Below, piece by piece: positions 9,633 through 18,367 of a DNA stretch of 64,000 nt. The translations under genes were made by a program, and so were the position numbers. This DNA comes from Chitinophagales bacterium (GTDB lineage Bacteria > Bacteroidota > Bacteroidia > Chitinophagales > UBA2359), in the NCBI GenBank assembly GCA_041392475.1, contig JAWKLZ010000002.1:2178501-2242500 (forward strand), given 5' to 3'. Position 1 is the first letter of the stretch. Every line of letters begins with the position of its first letter. Under the pieces are notes generated by a model. That model had not been told where the DNA came from and made no database searches. It saw nothing but the letters and a program-made list of their open reading frames with translations.

Positions 9633-10462
9633 GCAATTTAGCTACGCGCTTCTTAACGGCAGTAGTTTTTGTGGCAATTATGTTGGCAGGAATTTACTAC
9701 AGTCCGCTGAGTCTATTCTTACTGTTTTTACTCATTAATTTTGGTGGTTTTTGGGAGTATCAAACATTGATAGACCTTTATCCCATTAACAAACACGAGA
9801 AACCTCGCCGTGAAAGATTGGGTATGAGTATCGTAGGTTCTTTGGTCTATGCCCTTCTTGTGGCGGCTTACCTTCAATGGATTCCAACTCCTTTCATGGC
9901 ATTGATACTACCCATCATTTCAGGTTTATTCCTCAAAGAATTATTTGCACCCAAGTCCAAAAGCCCCTTCATTCGGGTGGCACTCAATCTAATGGGGCCT
10001 GTCTATATTGCAGTACCTTGTGCATTTATCAATGTGATTGCCAACTATCATGGAATTTTTGAGCCCAACCGTTTGATAGGTATTTTTTTGGTGATTTGGG
10101 CAAACGACGCTGCCGCTTATTTAGTGGGGCGAATGATTGGAAAAACTCCTTTATTTCCACGTATTTCACCCAAGAAAACATGGGAAGGAAGCATTGGCGG
10201 AGTGCTTGGAGGATTGGCTGTTGCAGTAGCAGTTCCGTATGTGTTTCCAAATGATTTTGGTGAATATGTGTGGTACGGTGTGGCAGTTACAGCCATTTTG
10301 TTCGGGAGTTTAGGTGACTTGGTAGAATCTATGTTCAAGCGAAGTTTGAATGTCAAAGATTCGGGAAACCTATTGCCAGGACATGGTGGCATCTTGGATC
10401 GTTTTGATGCACTATTTTTTGCAGTTCCGTTTATTTATACGGTTGTGGTCGTTTTTGGATAG
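9629..10462 (+). CDS. cdsA: Phosphatidate cytidylyltransferase
   Basis: 277 aa integral membrane enzyme making CDP-diacylglycerol from phosphatidic acid and CTP, the branch point of phospholipid synthesis. Many hydrophobic helices are followed by the C-terminal CdsA signature, seen here as SPKKTWEGSIGG, then GDLVESMFKRSLNVKDSG and LPGHGGILDRFDA. The acidic residues of this signature bind the two metal ions. Length is normal for the family. It is the last gene of the CPBP-DUF2007-cdsA unit and meets the convergent DUF3108 gene 8 bp after its stop. Confidence 0.95.
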   Translation: MSNLATRFLTAVVFVAIMLAGIYYSPLSLFLLFLLINFGGFWEYQTLIDLYPINKHEKPRRERLGMSIVGSLVYALLVAAYLQWIPTPFMALILPIISGLFLKELFAPKSKSPFIRVALNLMGPVYIAVPCAFINVIANYHGIFEPNRLIGIFLVIWANDAAAYLVGRMIGKTPLFPRISPKKTWEGSIGGVLGGLAVAVAVPYVFPNDFGEYVWYGVAVTAILFGSLGDLVESMFKRSLNVKDSGNLLPGHGGILDRFDALFFAVPFIYTVVVVFG

Positions 10463-10470
10463 TTGTTTTA

Positions 10471-11397
10471 CTAATCCACCATCGCCGTAATCGGGTATTT
10501 CAAACCTTCGTAGTCTGTCAGATGTACTTTTACCTTACCAATCGTCACAGGCGATTCAATCAATACAGGCAGCTTATTGGCATCATCCGAAGCATAAATA
10601 ATCATTTTGTCTTCACCTCCTTCTCCAAAGGTGTCACTGTTTAACAAATAAGGAGAAAGTTTGATGCAGCGCATTTTACCCAATTTGGTTTTGACCACTT
10701 CCTTGCCCAAATACCGAAAGAACACCTCTTTTGTTTTTTCGCTGGTAAACAAATCAATATGAACCGTTTCGCCTACTTTGAACTTAGAAAAATCAAGCGA
10801 ACGGGTATAATAAAGAATAGAAACGATGTCTTGAACACAGCTCGAAATGGCCACATCTTCGTTCTTCGTTTTCACCTCTCCTTTTTTGATGCGGTAATTG
10901 ACATTCGCCCTGTTGTTGTCGTGAAAAAACTCGTATTGTGTTTGTTCTGAATATTTTCCTTCGTTGATGTCCAAAGCAAATTTTACAGGACGCATACTTT
11001 TTTTGTCAATGTAACTTTCATAGCTATCATCAACTTTGTAGAACCAATTGAAGGCAGAAGCCGTTTGACCCACACATTTCACATGGTAAGTAGGTTTGCC
11101 CTTGTAATTGACTTCATTGAGATTGAAGGTTGCATTGCCTGCGGTCATATTGATGGCAGACCACTTATAGTTGATTCTGTAGGTCAAGGATTCCCCTACT
11201 TGAAAAGTATTGAGATCCATATAAGTACCACAAACATCATTTCGATTGCTCGTGTTTTTATTGCCAACAGCCACACTGCTGCTCATCAAAATGAGAGAGG
11301 TTGCAGCCAACAGAATAGCAAATCTGAGACCAAACAGGGAAAGAAATGAGGCCTTGAAGTGGTATCGAAGCGTATCGAAGAAAGATAGATTTTTCAT
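10471..11397 (-). CDS. DUF3108 domain-containing protein (paralogue A)
   Basis: 308 aa. A signal-peptide-like hydrophobic stretch (about residues 24-45) precedes a DUF3108 beta-rich periplasmic domain: QVGESLTYRINYKWSAINMTAGNATF, then VGQTASAFNWFYKVDDSYESYID, and C-terminal LPVLIESPVTIGKVKVHL. Function is unknown; a lipocalin- or LolA/LptA-like envelope role is sometimes suggested. It lies 6 bp downstream of paralogue B on the same strand. The two share most of the DUF3108 motifs residue for residue, so they arose by tandem duplication. The N-terminus is longer than in paralogue B. A later start would shorten the cytoplasmic tail. Confidence 0.88.
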   Translation of the reverse strand: MKNLSFFDTLRYHFKASFLSLFGLRFAILLAATSLILMSSSVAVGNKNTSNRNDVCGTYMDLNTFQVGESLTYRINYKWSAINMTAGNATFNLNEVNYKGKPTYHVKCVGQTASAFNWFYKVDDSYESYIDKKSMRPVKFALDINEGKYSEQTQYEFFHDNNRANVNYRIKKGEVKTKNEDVAISSCVQDIVSILYYTRSLDFSKFKVGETVHIDLFTSEKTKEVFFRYLGKEVVKTKLGKMRCIKLSPYLLNSDTFGEGGEDKMIIYASDDANKLPVLIESPVTIGKVKVHLTDYEGLKYPITAMVD

Positions 11398-11403
11398 GTT
11401 GTA

Positions 11404-12285
11404 TTATTTTATTTTAGCATCCAAAGGATACACCAAGTTTTCATATTCATCCAAGTAGGCTTTTGCCCAGCCTACCCTCAAAGGGGATTCAATTAGCAAA
11501 GGCAGCTTATTGGAATCGTCCGTCACCCAAATCACCATCGTTTCTCCACCCTCACCGAAAGCATAACTCGACAACAGCAAAGGTGCAAATTTGAGGCATC
11601 TATACTTACCCCCAATATTGGCTTTCAGTTCATCTTTGCCCAGATACCGCAGATGTACATTGTAGGATTTGCCATCCAAAAAAACATCAATCGGGATTGT
11701 GTCGCCAATCGTTAAGTTGCTGTTTTTGAAGTCAAAAGCACGAGCATAATATAAGGTTGAAAGCACATCTTGAGTACAAGATTTGATAGGTGCTACCTCA
11801 TCCTTTGCTTTCACCTCACCCTTGCGAATCCGATAGTCAATATAGACTTCATTTCGGTCATGGAAAAATCGAAACTGGTTCTTTTTCGTAAATTTTCCCT
11901 GTTTGATATCTCGGATGTACTTCAATGGCAGCAAATTAGCAGGGTCAATATAGGTTTCATAATGGTCATCCACTTGATAGACCCAATTGAATGCCGAAGC
12001 AGTTTTACCTACACAATCAACATGGTAAACCGTTTTGTTGTTTAGATAAGCATCCGAAACATCAAAAGTCACATTACCTGCTTTCATCCAAATTGCCGAC
12101 CAATTGTAGTAAATTTTGAAGGTCAATTTTTCACCCGATTGAAAGGTATGGTAATCCATCGGAAGCGAACACATTGCTTCTTTTGAAGGAGAAACCTTCG
12201 ATTTTTTTTCAAGTTCTTTTGTAGCATGAGCATGGTAAATAACACCCATACAAATCGCTAAAGACAACAATGCCCACTTCTTCAT
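11404..12285 (-). CDS. DUF3108 domain-containing protein (paralogue B)
   Basis: 293 aa. It has a clean signal peptide (MKKWALLSLAICMGVIYHAHA) and a DUF3108 domain: FQSGEKLTFKIYYNWSAIWMKAGNVTF, VGKTASAFNWVYQVDDHYETYID and LPLLIESPLRVGWAKAYL. It is a predicted periplasmic or outer-membrane-associated protein of unknown function. It is first of the two-gene DUF3108 unit, with paralogue A starting 6 bp after its stop. Both copies keep the same paired Cys positions (MCSLP/VCGTY, DCVGKT/KCVGQT, SSC/KSC, RC), suggesting conserved disulphides. Confidence 0.88.
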   Translation of the reverse strand: MKKWALLSLAICMGVIYHAHATKELEKKSKVSPSKEAMCSLPMDYHTFQSGEKLTFKIYYNWSAIWMKAGNVTFDVSDAYLNNKTVYHVDCVGKTASAFNWVYQVDDHYETYIDPANLLPLKYIRDIKQGKFTKKNQFRFFHDRNEVYIDYRIRKGEVKAKDEVAPIKSCTQDVLSTLYYARAFDFKNSNLTIGDTIPIDVFLDGKSYNVHLRYLGKDELKANIGGKYRCLKFAPLLLSSYAFGEGGETMVIWVTDDSNKLPLLIESPLRVGWAKAYLDEYENLVYPLDAKIK

Positions 12286-12333
12286 CCAATGACATTTTTT
12301 TATTAGACAAAAATAACAAAGGTTGGTTTATTT

Positions 12334-13335
12334 CTACTCCTCCAATTTTCCATTCCAACCTTCCAAAATATTCAAACGACTAATCAACCACCAACCCACC
12401 AAGGCAGGCATCACCAAATTGACCCACCAAAGGCTAAACGTTGCAGCAATAATCGCTAAGTGATTGGCAGTCACATATCCCCAAAAAAACAGCGCAACAT
12501 TGCCACGAATCCCCAATTCTATAAGGGCAATACTCGGGATAAATAGTTGCACAAAAAAAATAGTGTTCACCACCGTCCAAGCCGTCCAAACATCCACTTC
12601 CATATTGTAGGTCCAACACAAGCCAATATATTGCAGCGTAAAAACCATGTTTCGCAAAAAAGACCAGCCCAGCACTTGCCTCAACTCTGGAGTATTGTAG
12701 GCTGCAATGGGTGCAAAATACGTTTTGTAGCGGCGAAAAAACGGAATTTTGGCAAGCCATTGTTCCGATTTTTGTACTTGAAAATAGACCAAAAAAAGAG
12801 CAGTGATAAGTAGAATTGACGCTCCAACTGCAATACCTATTTGCCAAGACTGCCACTGCAAATAAAACGCTGCAAAGCTCAGAAAACCAATAGCCCCAAG
12901 TGTTACATTCGCTATAATTTGACTCAAACTACCTACCAAAGTAACAGCAATGGCCTGCAATCTATTGGCGTGCTGCAAAATCAATACCCGCCCACCGTAT
13001 TCCCCCACCCGATTGGGAGTAAAAAGTGAGAGGGTAATGCCACACAAAATGGCTCTAAAAGCGTCTTTGAAAGAAAGACGTTCCATTTTCGACAACAGTT
13101 GTCGCCATTTTTGGGCTTCAATGCCCCAATTGACAAAAGTAAAACTGCAAACGCCTAATAGCCAACATACATTCTGAAAACGAAAAGAACTTAAAAAAGT
13201 CCATGCAATGGCCTCAAAATCTTTTTGTCGGGCAATCTGCTGGTAAATCGCCAAGACCAAACCACTAAAAATGAGTACCTTTAGCAGTCGGGTAAGGTTC
13301 TTTTTGAAAAAGGAATTGGTCAATATTGTATTCAT
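12334..13335 (-). CDS. Lysylphosphatidylglycerol synthase TM-domain (UPF0104) flippase-like membrane protein
   Basis: The ATG at 13335 gives about 333 aa. An upstream ATG at 13374 would overlap ruvC. The protein has about eight membrane segments and matches the membrane domain of MprF (LPG_synthase_TM family): the N-terminal FLKV-type helix, then NRVGEYGGRVLILQ (the conserved NRxGExxR-type motif) and a central ELGIRGN motif. Family members move or synthesise lipids, or flip glycolipids, in the inner membrane. The MprF aminoacyl-transferase domain is absent, so lysyl-lipid synthesis is not predicted. It is divergent from ruvC with only 16 bp between the starts, so the two promoters must lie within each other's coding region. 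Confidence 0.85.
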   Translation of the reverse strand: MNTILTNSFFKKNLTRLLKVLIFSGLVLAIYQQIARQKDFEAIAWTFLSSFRFQNVCWLLGVCSFTFVNWGIEAQKWRQLLSKMERLSFKDAFRAILCGITLSLFTPNRVGEYGGRVLILQHANRLQAIAVTLVGSLSQIIANVTLGAIGFLSFAAFYLQWQSWQIGIAVGASILLITALFLVYFQVQKSEQWLAKIPFFRRYKTYFAPIAAYNTPELRQVLGWSFLRNMVFTLQYIGLCWTYNMEVDVWTAWTVVNTIFFVQLFIPSIALIELGIRGNVALFFWGYVTANHLAIIAATFSLWWVNLVMPALVGWWLISRLNILEGWNGKLEE

Positions 13336-13351
13336 CAAATTTGCTACTCGG

Positions 13352-13918
13352 ATGGACAAAAATAAGAAAATCATAGGAATAGACCCTGGTACAGTGGTGT
13401 TGGGGTACGCAGTTATTGAAGTGATGGGAAAAAATGAGGTAAAAATTCACAGCTTGGGTGTGGTGCGCCTCAACAAATATCCCGATGCCTATACCAAATT
13501 GAAGGTGATTTACGAAAAAATAAGTTTTTTGGTTAATGCTTATGAGCCTGAAGAGATGGCGATTGAAGCTCCTTTTTTTGGTAAAAACGTACAGTCCATG
13601 CTCAAGTTGGGAAGAGCGCAGGGGGTAGCGATTGCGGCAGCAATGGTCTATGGAATGAATGTACAAGAATATGCTCCTCGAAAAATCAAACAGTCCATCA
13701 CCGGGAATGGCAATGCCTCGAAAGAACAATTATCAGCTATGTTGAAAAGTTTGTTGAAATTGGAAACGATGCCGAAATACTTTGATGCAACAGATGCGCT
13801 GGGTGTTGCGGTTTGTCACCACCTTCAATTGCAGTCGCCTATTCCTTCAGGCGGTAACAAGGCTGCAAATTGGAAGGCTTTTTTGGCGGCAAATCCTGAT
13901 AAGGTGAAGAAGAAGTAG
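13352..13918 (+). CDS. ruvC: Crossover junction endodeoxyribonuclease RuvC
   Basis: 188 aa from the ATG at 13352. An upstream in-frame ATG at 13271 would add 27 atypical residues that overlap the divergent flippase gene. The RNase-H-like resolvase domain shows GIDPGTVVLGYAVIE with the first catalytic Asp, then MAIEAPFFGKNVQSMLKLGRAQGV with the catalytic Glu, and DATDALGVAVCHH with the last acidic pair. RuvC cuts Holliday junctions in complex with RuvAB. All catalytic residues are present and length is normal. It is convergent with the thioredoxin gene, with a 6-bp gap. Confidence 0.95.
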   Translation: MDKNKKIIGIDPGTVVLGYAVIEVMGKNEVKIHSLGVVRLNKYPDAYTKLKVIYEKISFLVNAYEPEEMAIEAPFFGKNVQSMLKLGRAQGVAIAAAMVYGMNVQEYAPRKIKQSITGNGNASKEQLSAMLKSLLKLETMPKYFDATDALGVAVCHHLQLQSPIPSGGNKAANWKAFLAANPDKVKKK

Positions 13919-13924
13919 ATTCTA

Positions 13925-14716
13925 TCAATACAAAACCCTATCGAAAGTCTTACGATGCTTTACAGTGAGTTCATGCTCATTACCCAGTAGATGGAAAAAA
14001 GCGATGCTTGCTCGACGGGGCAAATCTTTTTGGTAGTTTTTATCAATAGTCACCGCCTCAATTAGGTATTGAAGGGCGAGGTCAATATCGTTCTCCGCAG
14101 CAGCAAGGCGAGCAGATTGCAGTTTGCGGCTGACTTCCGTATTTTCGGTCAAAGGCAAGGTCATCAATTTAGCCAAAGTTCGGATGTCTTCTGCAAAATC
14201 ATACAAATCATGTCCAATTTTAATGTCGCTTACCAACTGCATTGCCCGTTCGGGTTGTTGCAAAATGATTTCTTTGGCTAAAAATAGATGAGCGTCCAAA
14301 AGGTCGGGATTGCGAGCTACAAAATCCTCTAAATCAAATAATCCTGCTGTATAATTTACCTCTAATTTGATTTGAATCTCTAAAAACTGATTGGTGCGTT
14401 CATCCGGCATAAAATCTTTTATCCACTGCAAAATCCGCTGTTTGGGGAGAGAACCCATAAACTCTGCAATTTTTTTGCCTCGATGGTACATTTTCACAGC
14501 AGGAATACCCCGCACTTTCTCCTGAGCAGCCAAGTCTGGATGTTCGTCAATATCTACCTTCACCAATTCCCAATTGCCATTCGCTTCATCTGCAACTGCT
14601 TCAATCACAGGCCCCAATGTTCGGCAAGGCCCGCACCAAGGTGCCCAATAATCCACAACGACGGGAACTTCATAACTGCGTTCCAAGACTTGTTCATTGA
14701 AGTGAAAACTACTCAT
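13925..14716 (-). CDS. Thioredoxin-TPR co-chaperone (CnoX/YbbN-like)
   Basis: 263 aa cytosolic protein. The N-terminal thioredoxin fold (about residues 1-105) has WAPWCGPC with C28 and C31, and the cis-proline loop RGIPAVKMY. The C-terminal helical region (about 115-263) resembles the TPR-like part of YbbN/CnoX: LLDAHLFLAKEIILQQPERAM and NDIDLALQYLIEAVTIDKNY. Family members hold unfolded proteins for DnaK and GroEL under oxidative stress. E. coli CnoX lacks one active-site Cys, whereas both are present here, so redox activity is likely. A plain thioredoxin with a helical extension is the alternative. Confidence 0.88.
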   Translation of the reverse strand: MSSFHFNEQVLERSYEVPVVVDYWAPWCGPCRTLGPVIEAVADEANGNWELVKVDIDEHPDLAAQEKVRGIPAVKMYHRGKKIAEFMGSLPKQRILQWIKDFMPDERTNQFLEIQIKLEVNYTAGLFDLEDFVARNPDLLDAHLFLAKEIILQQPERAMQLVSDIKIGHDLYDFAEDIRTLAKLMTLPLTENTEVSRKLQSARLAAAENDIDLALQYLIEAVTIDKNYQKDLPRRASIAFFHLLGNEHELTVKHRKTFDRVLY

Positions 14717-14749
14717 GTAATGAAAATATTAAGGTGTAAATTTAAATAA

Positions 14750-14794
14750 AAAGCGATATTCATCCCACTTTGCAGTAAAAATGAATATCGCTTT
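14750..14794 (-). terminator. Rho-independent terminator after the coiled-coil protein gene
   Basis: A 14-bp perfect inverted repeat (AAAGCGATATTCAT at 14750-14763, complement at 14781-14794). Read on the minus strand it is followed by TTTATTT. It lies 26 bp downstream of the 14821 stop. Confidence 0.85.
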
Positions 14795-14820
14795 ATTGGA
14801 TTCAACTATCTGTCAATTGC

Positions 14821-16521
14821 TTATTTTTCAGCGTCTTTTGAATCATCTGTGTGAGAAGTCAAAATATCATCTACCTCCAAACTCTCCGCTTCTGCATCCT
14901 CTGCTGAGGGTGTTTCTTCTTCAATCAGTGGAGTGATAACAGAGGTCATTTCCATGGCATCTTCATTTGCAGGAAGTTCCTCAATCAATGTTGAATTTGT
15001 TTCTCCTTCTGCAATCACTTCTTCAATAGCATGTTCTGTTATTGCTTCATTTTCAGCAGCTTCTTCACCTTCTACGGCTGTTGTTGCTTCATCCACCACA
15101 CCAGCTTCAACTGGAGTCATTGGACTTTCAACTATAGGAGTAGTTTCTTCTGCAATCACTTCTGCAATTTCATCGGTTAGACCAGCATCTTCTGCTTGTT
15201 TCTCAATGGTTTCTTCCATTGCAGCAGCTTCTTCAACTGTAGATTTTGTTTCTTCTTGTACCACAACTTCTTCCATTGTAGTTTCAGTATTTACCATATT
15301 TTCAGCCGTTTCTTCCATTGCCACAACTTCTTCTACTACCGTTTCCTCAGCTTTTGCAGCAGCTTGAGCCTCTTGTTCTTCTTTCAGTTTTTGTGCTTCT
15401 TCGGCAGCCTTTGCTCTTGCGGCTTGTTTGGCTTTTCGAGAAGCCTCCCTTTTGGCTCGTTGCTCTGCTTTTTCTAACTCCGCTTTCTCTCTTGCTATTT
15501 CTCGGTCTTCATCTTCTTTGACTCTGTCTTTCAACTCTTTCAGTGTTTTGTGCATATCATCCAACTTCACACTTTTGGAGTTAAGTCGTTCTTGAATCAT
15601 GACGATTTTTGCTTCACGCAATTGTTTTTCGAGTTTTCCCTCCGATGCCTGAACCCTTCTGTTTTGAAATGCCAAATCTTCCTCATCTCTTCTTGCAGAT
15701 TTTTCCATTCTATAAATGGCACTTTCCAAACCTTTGATCCGATTTGTCAAACGGCTATTTCGGTGGTTTCTACGTGCTTCTTTTACTTGTTGGAAGGTTT
15801 CATTCATTTTATCTCGAATGACATTACTCAGCTCTTGGGTAAATCGTTGTTTTTTTAGGTCTGACTGCATTTGTTTCAAAGTGTCGAAAAGCCCATTTAG
15901 GTTTCGAGAATCTGCTACTTGATCCGCAATCGTGTTGATCTTCTTTAAGATAAGCTCTGCATTTTCTTTGGCTTTTTGCTCAAATTCTTCGTTAGAATTT
16001 TTGCGGAGTTTTTTTAATTTATCGAAAGCCGTATTGATCATATCTCGCAGAGAGGCAGTTTGCTCACGCGATAGATCTCTACTCTGAAAATGTTGATTGA
16101 TTTTGTCCCAGTAGTCTTTGGCAAGTGTCCAAACATCTTTGTCGTATTTCTCCATCCCACCTACCTGTTTGACAAGTTGAACAACCTCTTCCTCAAGTTT
16201 CATCGCAAGTTTGGATGCCAATATTTTCACATACCATTCTTTTTCAGCACGGTTGATCATTTCCGTATTGTTTGCTAAAATGGTATCGGGTAAAATGCTG
16301 GGCGAGGACATGTCGTGTTCAAGATATTCATAAGGTTCGGGAAGTGTATCTACTTCAATGTTGTCCCAATCTTCAAACATTTTGTCAACAAACTCTTGGC
16401 TAACTGTGGATTTTTCAAACATCCATATATCTACCTTATTATCAGCGGCTCTGAGGCGAAGTGTCACTAAAACATTCTGATTCTTTTCGTTCGTTCCCCA
16501 AAATACAATTTTGTCTTTCAT
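14821..16521 (-). CDS. Large coiled-coil protein with acidic low-complexity tail
   Basis: 566 aa, no signal peptide, function not recognised. Residues about 1-75 form a compact domain (KIVFWGTNEKNQNVLVTLRL ... KVDIWMFEK). Residues about 90-250 are helical with W-x-x-x-[KR]-D-Y-W-type segments (DVWTLAKDYWDKINQHF) that loosely recall DUF349 repeats. Residues about 250-370 are a highly charged coiled coil ending in K/R/E/A-rich sequence. Residues about 375-566 are almost wholly E, A, V and T in irregular EEVV/EET repeats with hardly any basic residues, probably disordered. A scaffold or nucleic-acid-associated role is possible but is only inference. It is flanked by a terminator and is probably monocistronic. 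Confidence 0.75.
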   Translation of the reverse strand: MKDKIVFWGTNEKNQNVLVTLRLRAADNKVDIWMFEKSTVSQEFVDKMFEDWDNIEVDTLPEPYEYLEHDMSSPSILPDTILANNTEMINRAEKEWYVKILASKLAMKLEEEVVQLVKQVGGMEKYDKDVWTLAKDYWDKINQHFQSRDLSREQTASLRDMINTAFDKLKKLRKNSNEEFEQKAKENAELILKKINTIADQVADSRNLNGLFDTLKQMQSDLKKQRFTQELSNVIRDKMNETFQQVKEARRNHRNSRLTNRIKGLESAIYRMEKSARRDEEDLAFQNRRVQASEGKLEKQLREAKIVMIQERLNSKSVKLDDMHKTLKELKDRVKEDEDREIAREKAELEKAEQRAKREASRKAKQAARAKAAEEAQKLKEEQEAQAAAKAEETVVEEVVAMEETAENMVNTETTMEEVVVQEETKSTVEEAAAMEETIEKQAEDAGLTDEIAEVIAEETTPIVESPMTPVEAGVVDEATTAVEGEEAAENEAITEHAIEEVIAEGETNSTLIEELPANEDAMEMTSVITPLIEEETPSAEDAEAESLEVDDILTSHTDDSKDAEK

Positions 16522-16640
16522 TGTAATGTAATCTCGTTAAAACTATTGTGTCTTGCTTGTAATGAATAATCAATCAACTAATAATGAAAATGGTAATTCA
16601 TGTATCCAAAACCTAAACGTTTGTAAGGTGTCTAAGTTTT

Positions 16641-17027
16641 TTATGCTGCAAAGGCAATGACCGAAATTTCTACGTTCACTCCTTTTGGTAGTTTGGCTAC
16701 TTCCACACATTCTCTTGCAGGAGCAGTGTCTGCATTGAAGTAACTTCCATATACTATATTGACACTATTGAAGTCATTCATGTCACTTAAAAAAATACTT
16801 GTTTTCACAATATTTTCAAAAGTTAAATTTGCGGCAGTCAACATGGCCTCAATATTTTTCATGACTTGGTGTGTTTCTGCTTCAATATTATCAAGAACGA
16901 GTGTTCCTGAAGCAGGGTCAATGGCTATTTGTCCCGATAAAAACAATAGGTTGCCCGCCCAGACTGCTTGGCTATAAGGCCCAACAGGAGCAGGTGCTTG
17001 GTTAGTAGAAACTATGTTTTTGTGCAT
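16641..17027 (-). CDS. ridA: RidA family reactive intermediate/imine deaminase
   Basis: 128 aa from the ATG at 17027; a start at 17048 would add seven unusual residues. It shows the RidA/YjgF trimer signatures: APVGPYSQAVWAGNLLFLSGQIAIDP near the N-terminus, the substrate-binding arginine in APARECVEVAKLPKG, and the C-terminal VNVEISVIAFAA. RidA hydrolyses enamine/imine intermediates formed by PLP enzymes such as threonine dehydratase, protecting other PLP enzymes. Length matches the family. It is divergent from the 3HCDH-domain gene, with 54 bp between start codons. Confidence 0.95.
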   Translation of the reverse strand: MHKNIVSTNQAPAPVGPYSQAVWAGNLLFLSGQIAIDPASGTLVLDNIEAETHQVMKNIEAMLTAANLTFENIVKTSIFLSDMNDFNSVNIVYGSYFNADTAPARECVEVAKLPKGVNVEISVIAFAA

Positions 17028-17081
17028 TTTATTGGAAGGTTTAATCAATAAACTTCATAAATTTAGGCAAAAATAACCATA

Positions 17082-17762
17082 ATGAAGATATTACTAATGG
17101 GAGATGATAGCAGAATTGAAGAATTTCAAGAAAAAAACTACCAGATTCCAAAACAAAACATTACAATTGCCATAAATAAAGATTTTGAATTCAGTGAATT
17201 CGATATTATTATAGATATGACTGCTGCTGAAAAAAAATCTTTTCATTTATTAGAAAGGTATGCTGAACTCAATCAGAAAGTGGTGATTTTGGGTGGTGTA
17301 CAACAATCTTTGGCGGCTGTCACCAAACTCATGCCTAAACCCATACGCTGCCATCTTATAGGCATGAATATGCTGCCAACGTTTATCAACCGTAACTTGT
17401 GGGAAATGAGTGCTCTCAATGAAACCTCAAAATTGGCGGCAACTAAACTTTTGGAGCAAATGGGAATCTATTGTCGGTGGGTTGCTGACAGGGTAGGAAT
17501 GGTCAGCGCAAGGGTGGTATTGATGATTATCAATGAGGCCTTTTATACGCTGCAAGAAGGAACAGCGAGCAAAAATGATATTGATTTGGCAATGAAACTT
17601 GGCACAAGTTACCCTCACGGTCCTTTTGAGTGGGCAGAACTTATCGGTATTCAGTACGTTTATGAAACATTGGAGGCACTTTATGAAGATACGCATGATG
17701 AGCGTTATCGAGTGTGTCCCTTGTTGAAGCAAACCTACTTTTATGCTTTAGGAACGATATAG
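17082..17762 (+). CDS. 3-hydroxyacyl-CoA dehydrogenase C-terminal domain protein with degenerate N-terminus
   Basis: 226 aa. Residues about 115-226 match the helical C-terminal domain of 3-hydroxyacyl-CoA dehydrogenases: GIYCRWVADRVGMVSARVVLMIINEAFYTLQEG, DIDLAMKLGTSYPHGPFEWAELIG. The N-terminal half (1-110) is Rossmann-like in secondary structure, but the NAD-binding glycine motif (GxGxxG) is missing; the protein opens MKILLMGDDSRIEEF. It is also about 60 residues shorter than normal 3-hydroxybutyryl-CoA dehydrogenases. NAD-dependent activity is therefore doubtful. It may be a regulatory or CoA-binding derivative. It is monocistronic, followed by an inverted repeat at 17761-17841. Confidence 0.8.
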   Translation: MKILLMGDDSRIEEFQEKNYQIPKQNITIAINKDFEFSEFDIIIDMTAAEKKSFHLLERYAELNQKVVILGGVQQSLAAVTKLMPKPIRCHLIGMNMLPTFINRNLWEMSALNETSKLAATKLLEQMGIYCRWVADRVGMVSARVVLMIINEAFYTLQEGTASKNDIDLAMKLGTSYPHGPFEWAELIGIQYVYETLEALYEDTHDERYRVCPLLKQTYFYALGTI

Positions 17763-17841
17763 ACTTCCGAAATTTATTCTCAAAAGATGGCTGATTTTTT
17801 TTGTGGTTCAGTTCTTTTTAAAACAAAAATTTCGGAAGTCT
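17761..17841 (+). terminator. Long-loop inverted repeat after the 3HCDH gene, possible terminator
   Basis: AGACTTCCGAAATTT (17761-17775) and its exact complement (17827-17841) are separated by 51 nt, and the right arm is followed by TTTG. The arm starts on the last base of the 17762 stop codon. A similar ACTTCC-GGAAGT arm is used at 35545-35578. The loop is long for a normal terminator. Confidence 0.45.
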
Positions 17842-17895
17842 TTGCTCCAAATTACATCACTATTTCATTCGCAATTCTCAACAAATCCTCAATCT

Positions 17896-18366
17896 ATGAA
17901 ACATAATTTACTTTTTATTTTGTTCTTAACAAGCTTATCTACATTAGCACAGCCTCCAACTGAGGTTGTCAATATTTATGACTACGAAAAGGTCATTATT
18001 TTGGAACTAACTGCCAATGGTAATGATTGGAACATTGATGTGCAAAAAGTCTGCGAAGGAATTCCAACCAAATCACTTGTCTCGGATCGTTCTATCACCA
18101 TGAATTTTATGGATGAGGAAGGGAAAGAGTTGTATTCAGTAAGCGTGAGCAACCCAAAATTGATGCAAATGCACAGTGAAAGCAATGCAGTTCCTACAAC
18201 ACGAGAATTTCCTGCTTCCACTACTATTGTCGTTCCTTATAGTCCAAAATGTGTGAAAGTAGTGTGTAGCAAAGAGCATGAAGCAAATGAGGATATCGAA
18301 TGGATAAAATCATTTGACATTCAAAAGGCGGTACAAGAGGCTTACGAAACATTTGTTTCGCAGTAA
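17896..18366 (+). CDS. Secreted hypothetical protein
   Basis: 156 aa from the ATG at 17896, which opens a typical signal peptide (KHNLLFILFLTSLSTLAQ). An earlier in-frame start at 17803 would bury it. The mature part is about 135 aa, beta-rich, with two cysteines in KCVKVVCSKEHEA and one in KVCEGIPT. No family was recognised. It is predicted periplasmic. Its stop lies 1 bp from the stop of the convergent hydroxylase gene. Confidence 0.7.
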   Translation: MKHNLLFILFLTSLSTLAQPPTEVVNIYDYEKVIILELTANGNDWNIDVQKVCEGIPTKSLVSDRSITMNFMDEEGKELYSVSVSNPKLMQMHSESNAVPTTREFPASTTIVVPYSPKCVKVVCSKEHEANEDIEWIKSFDIQKAVQEAYETFVSQ

Positions 18367-18367
18367 A

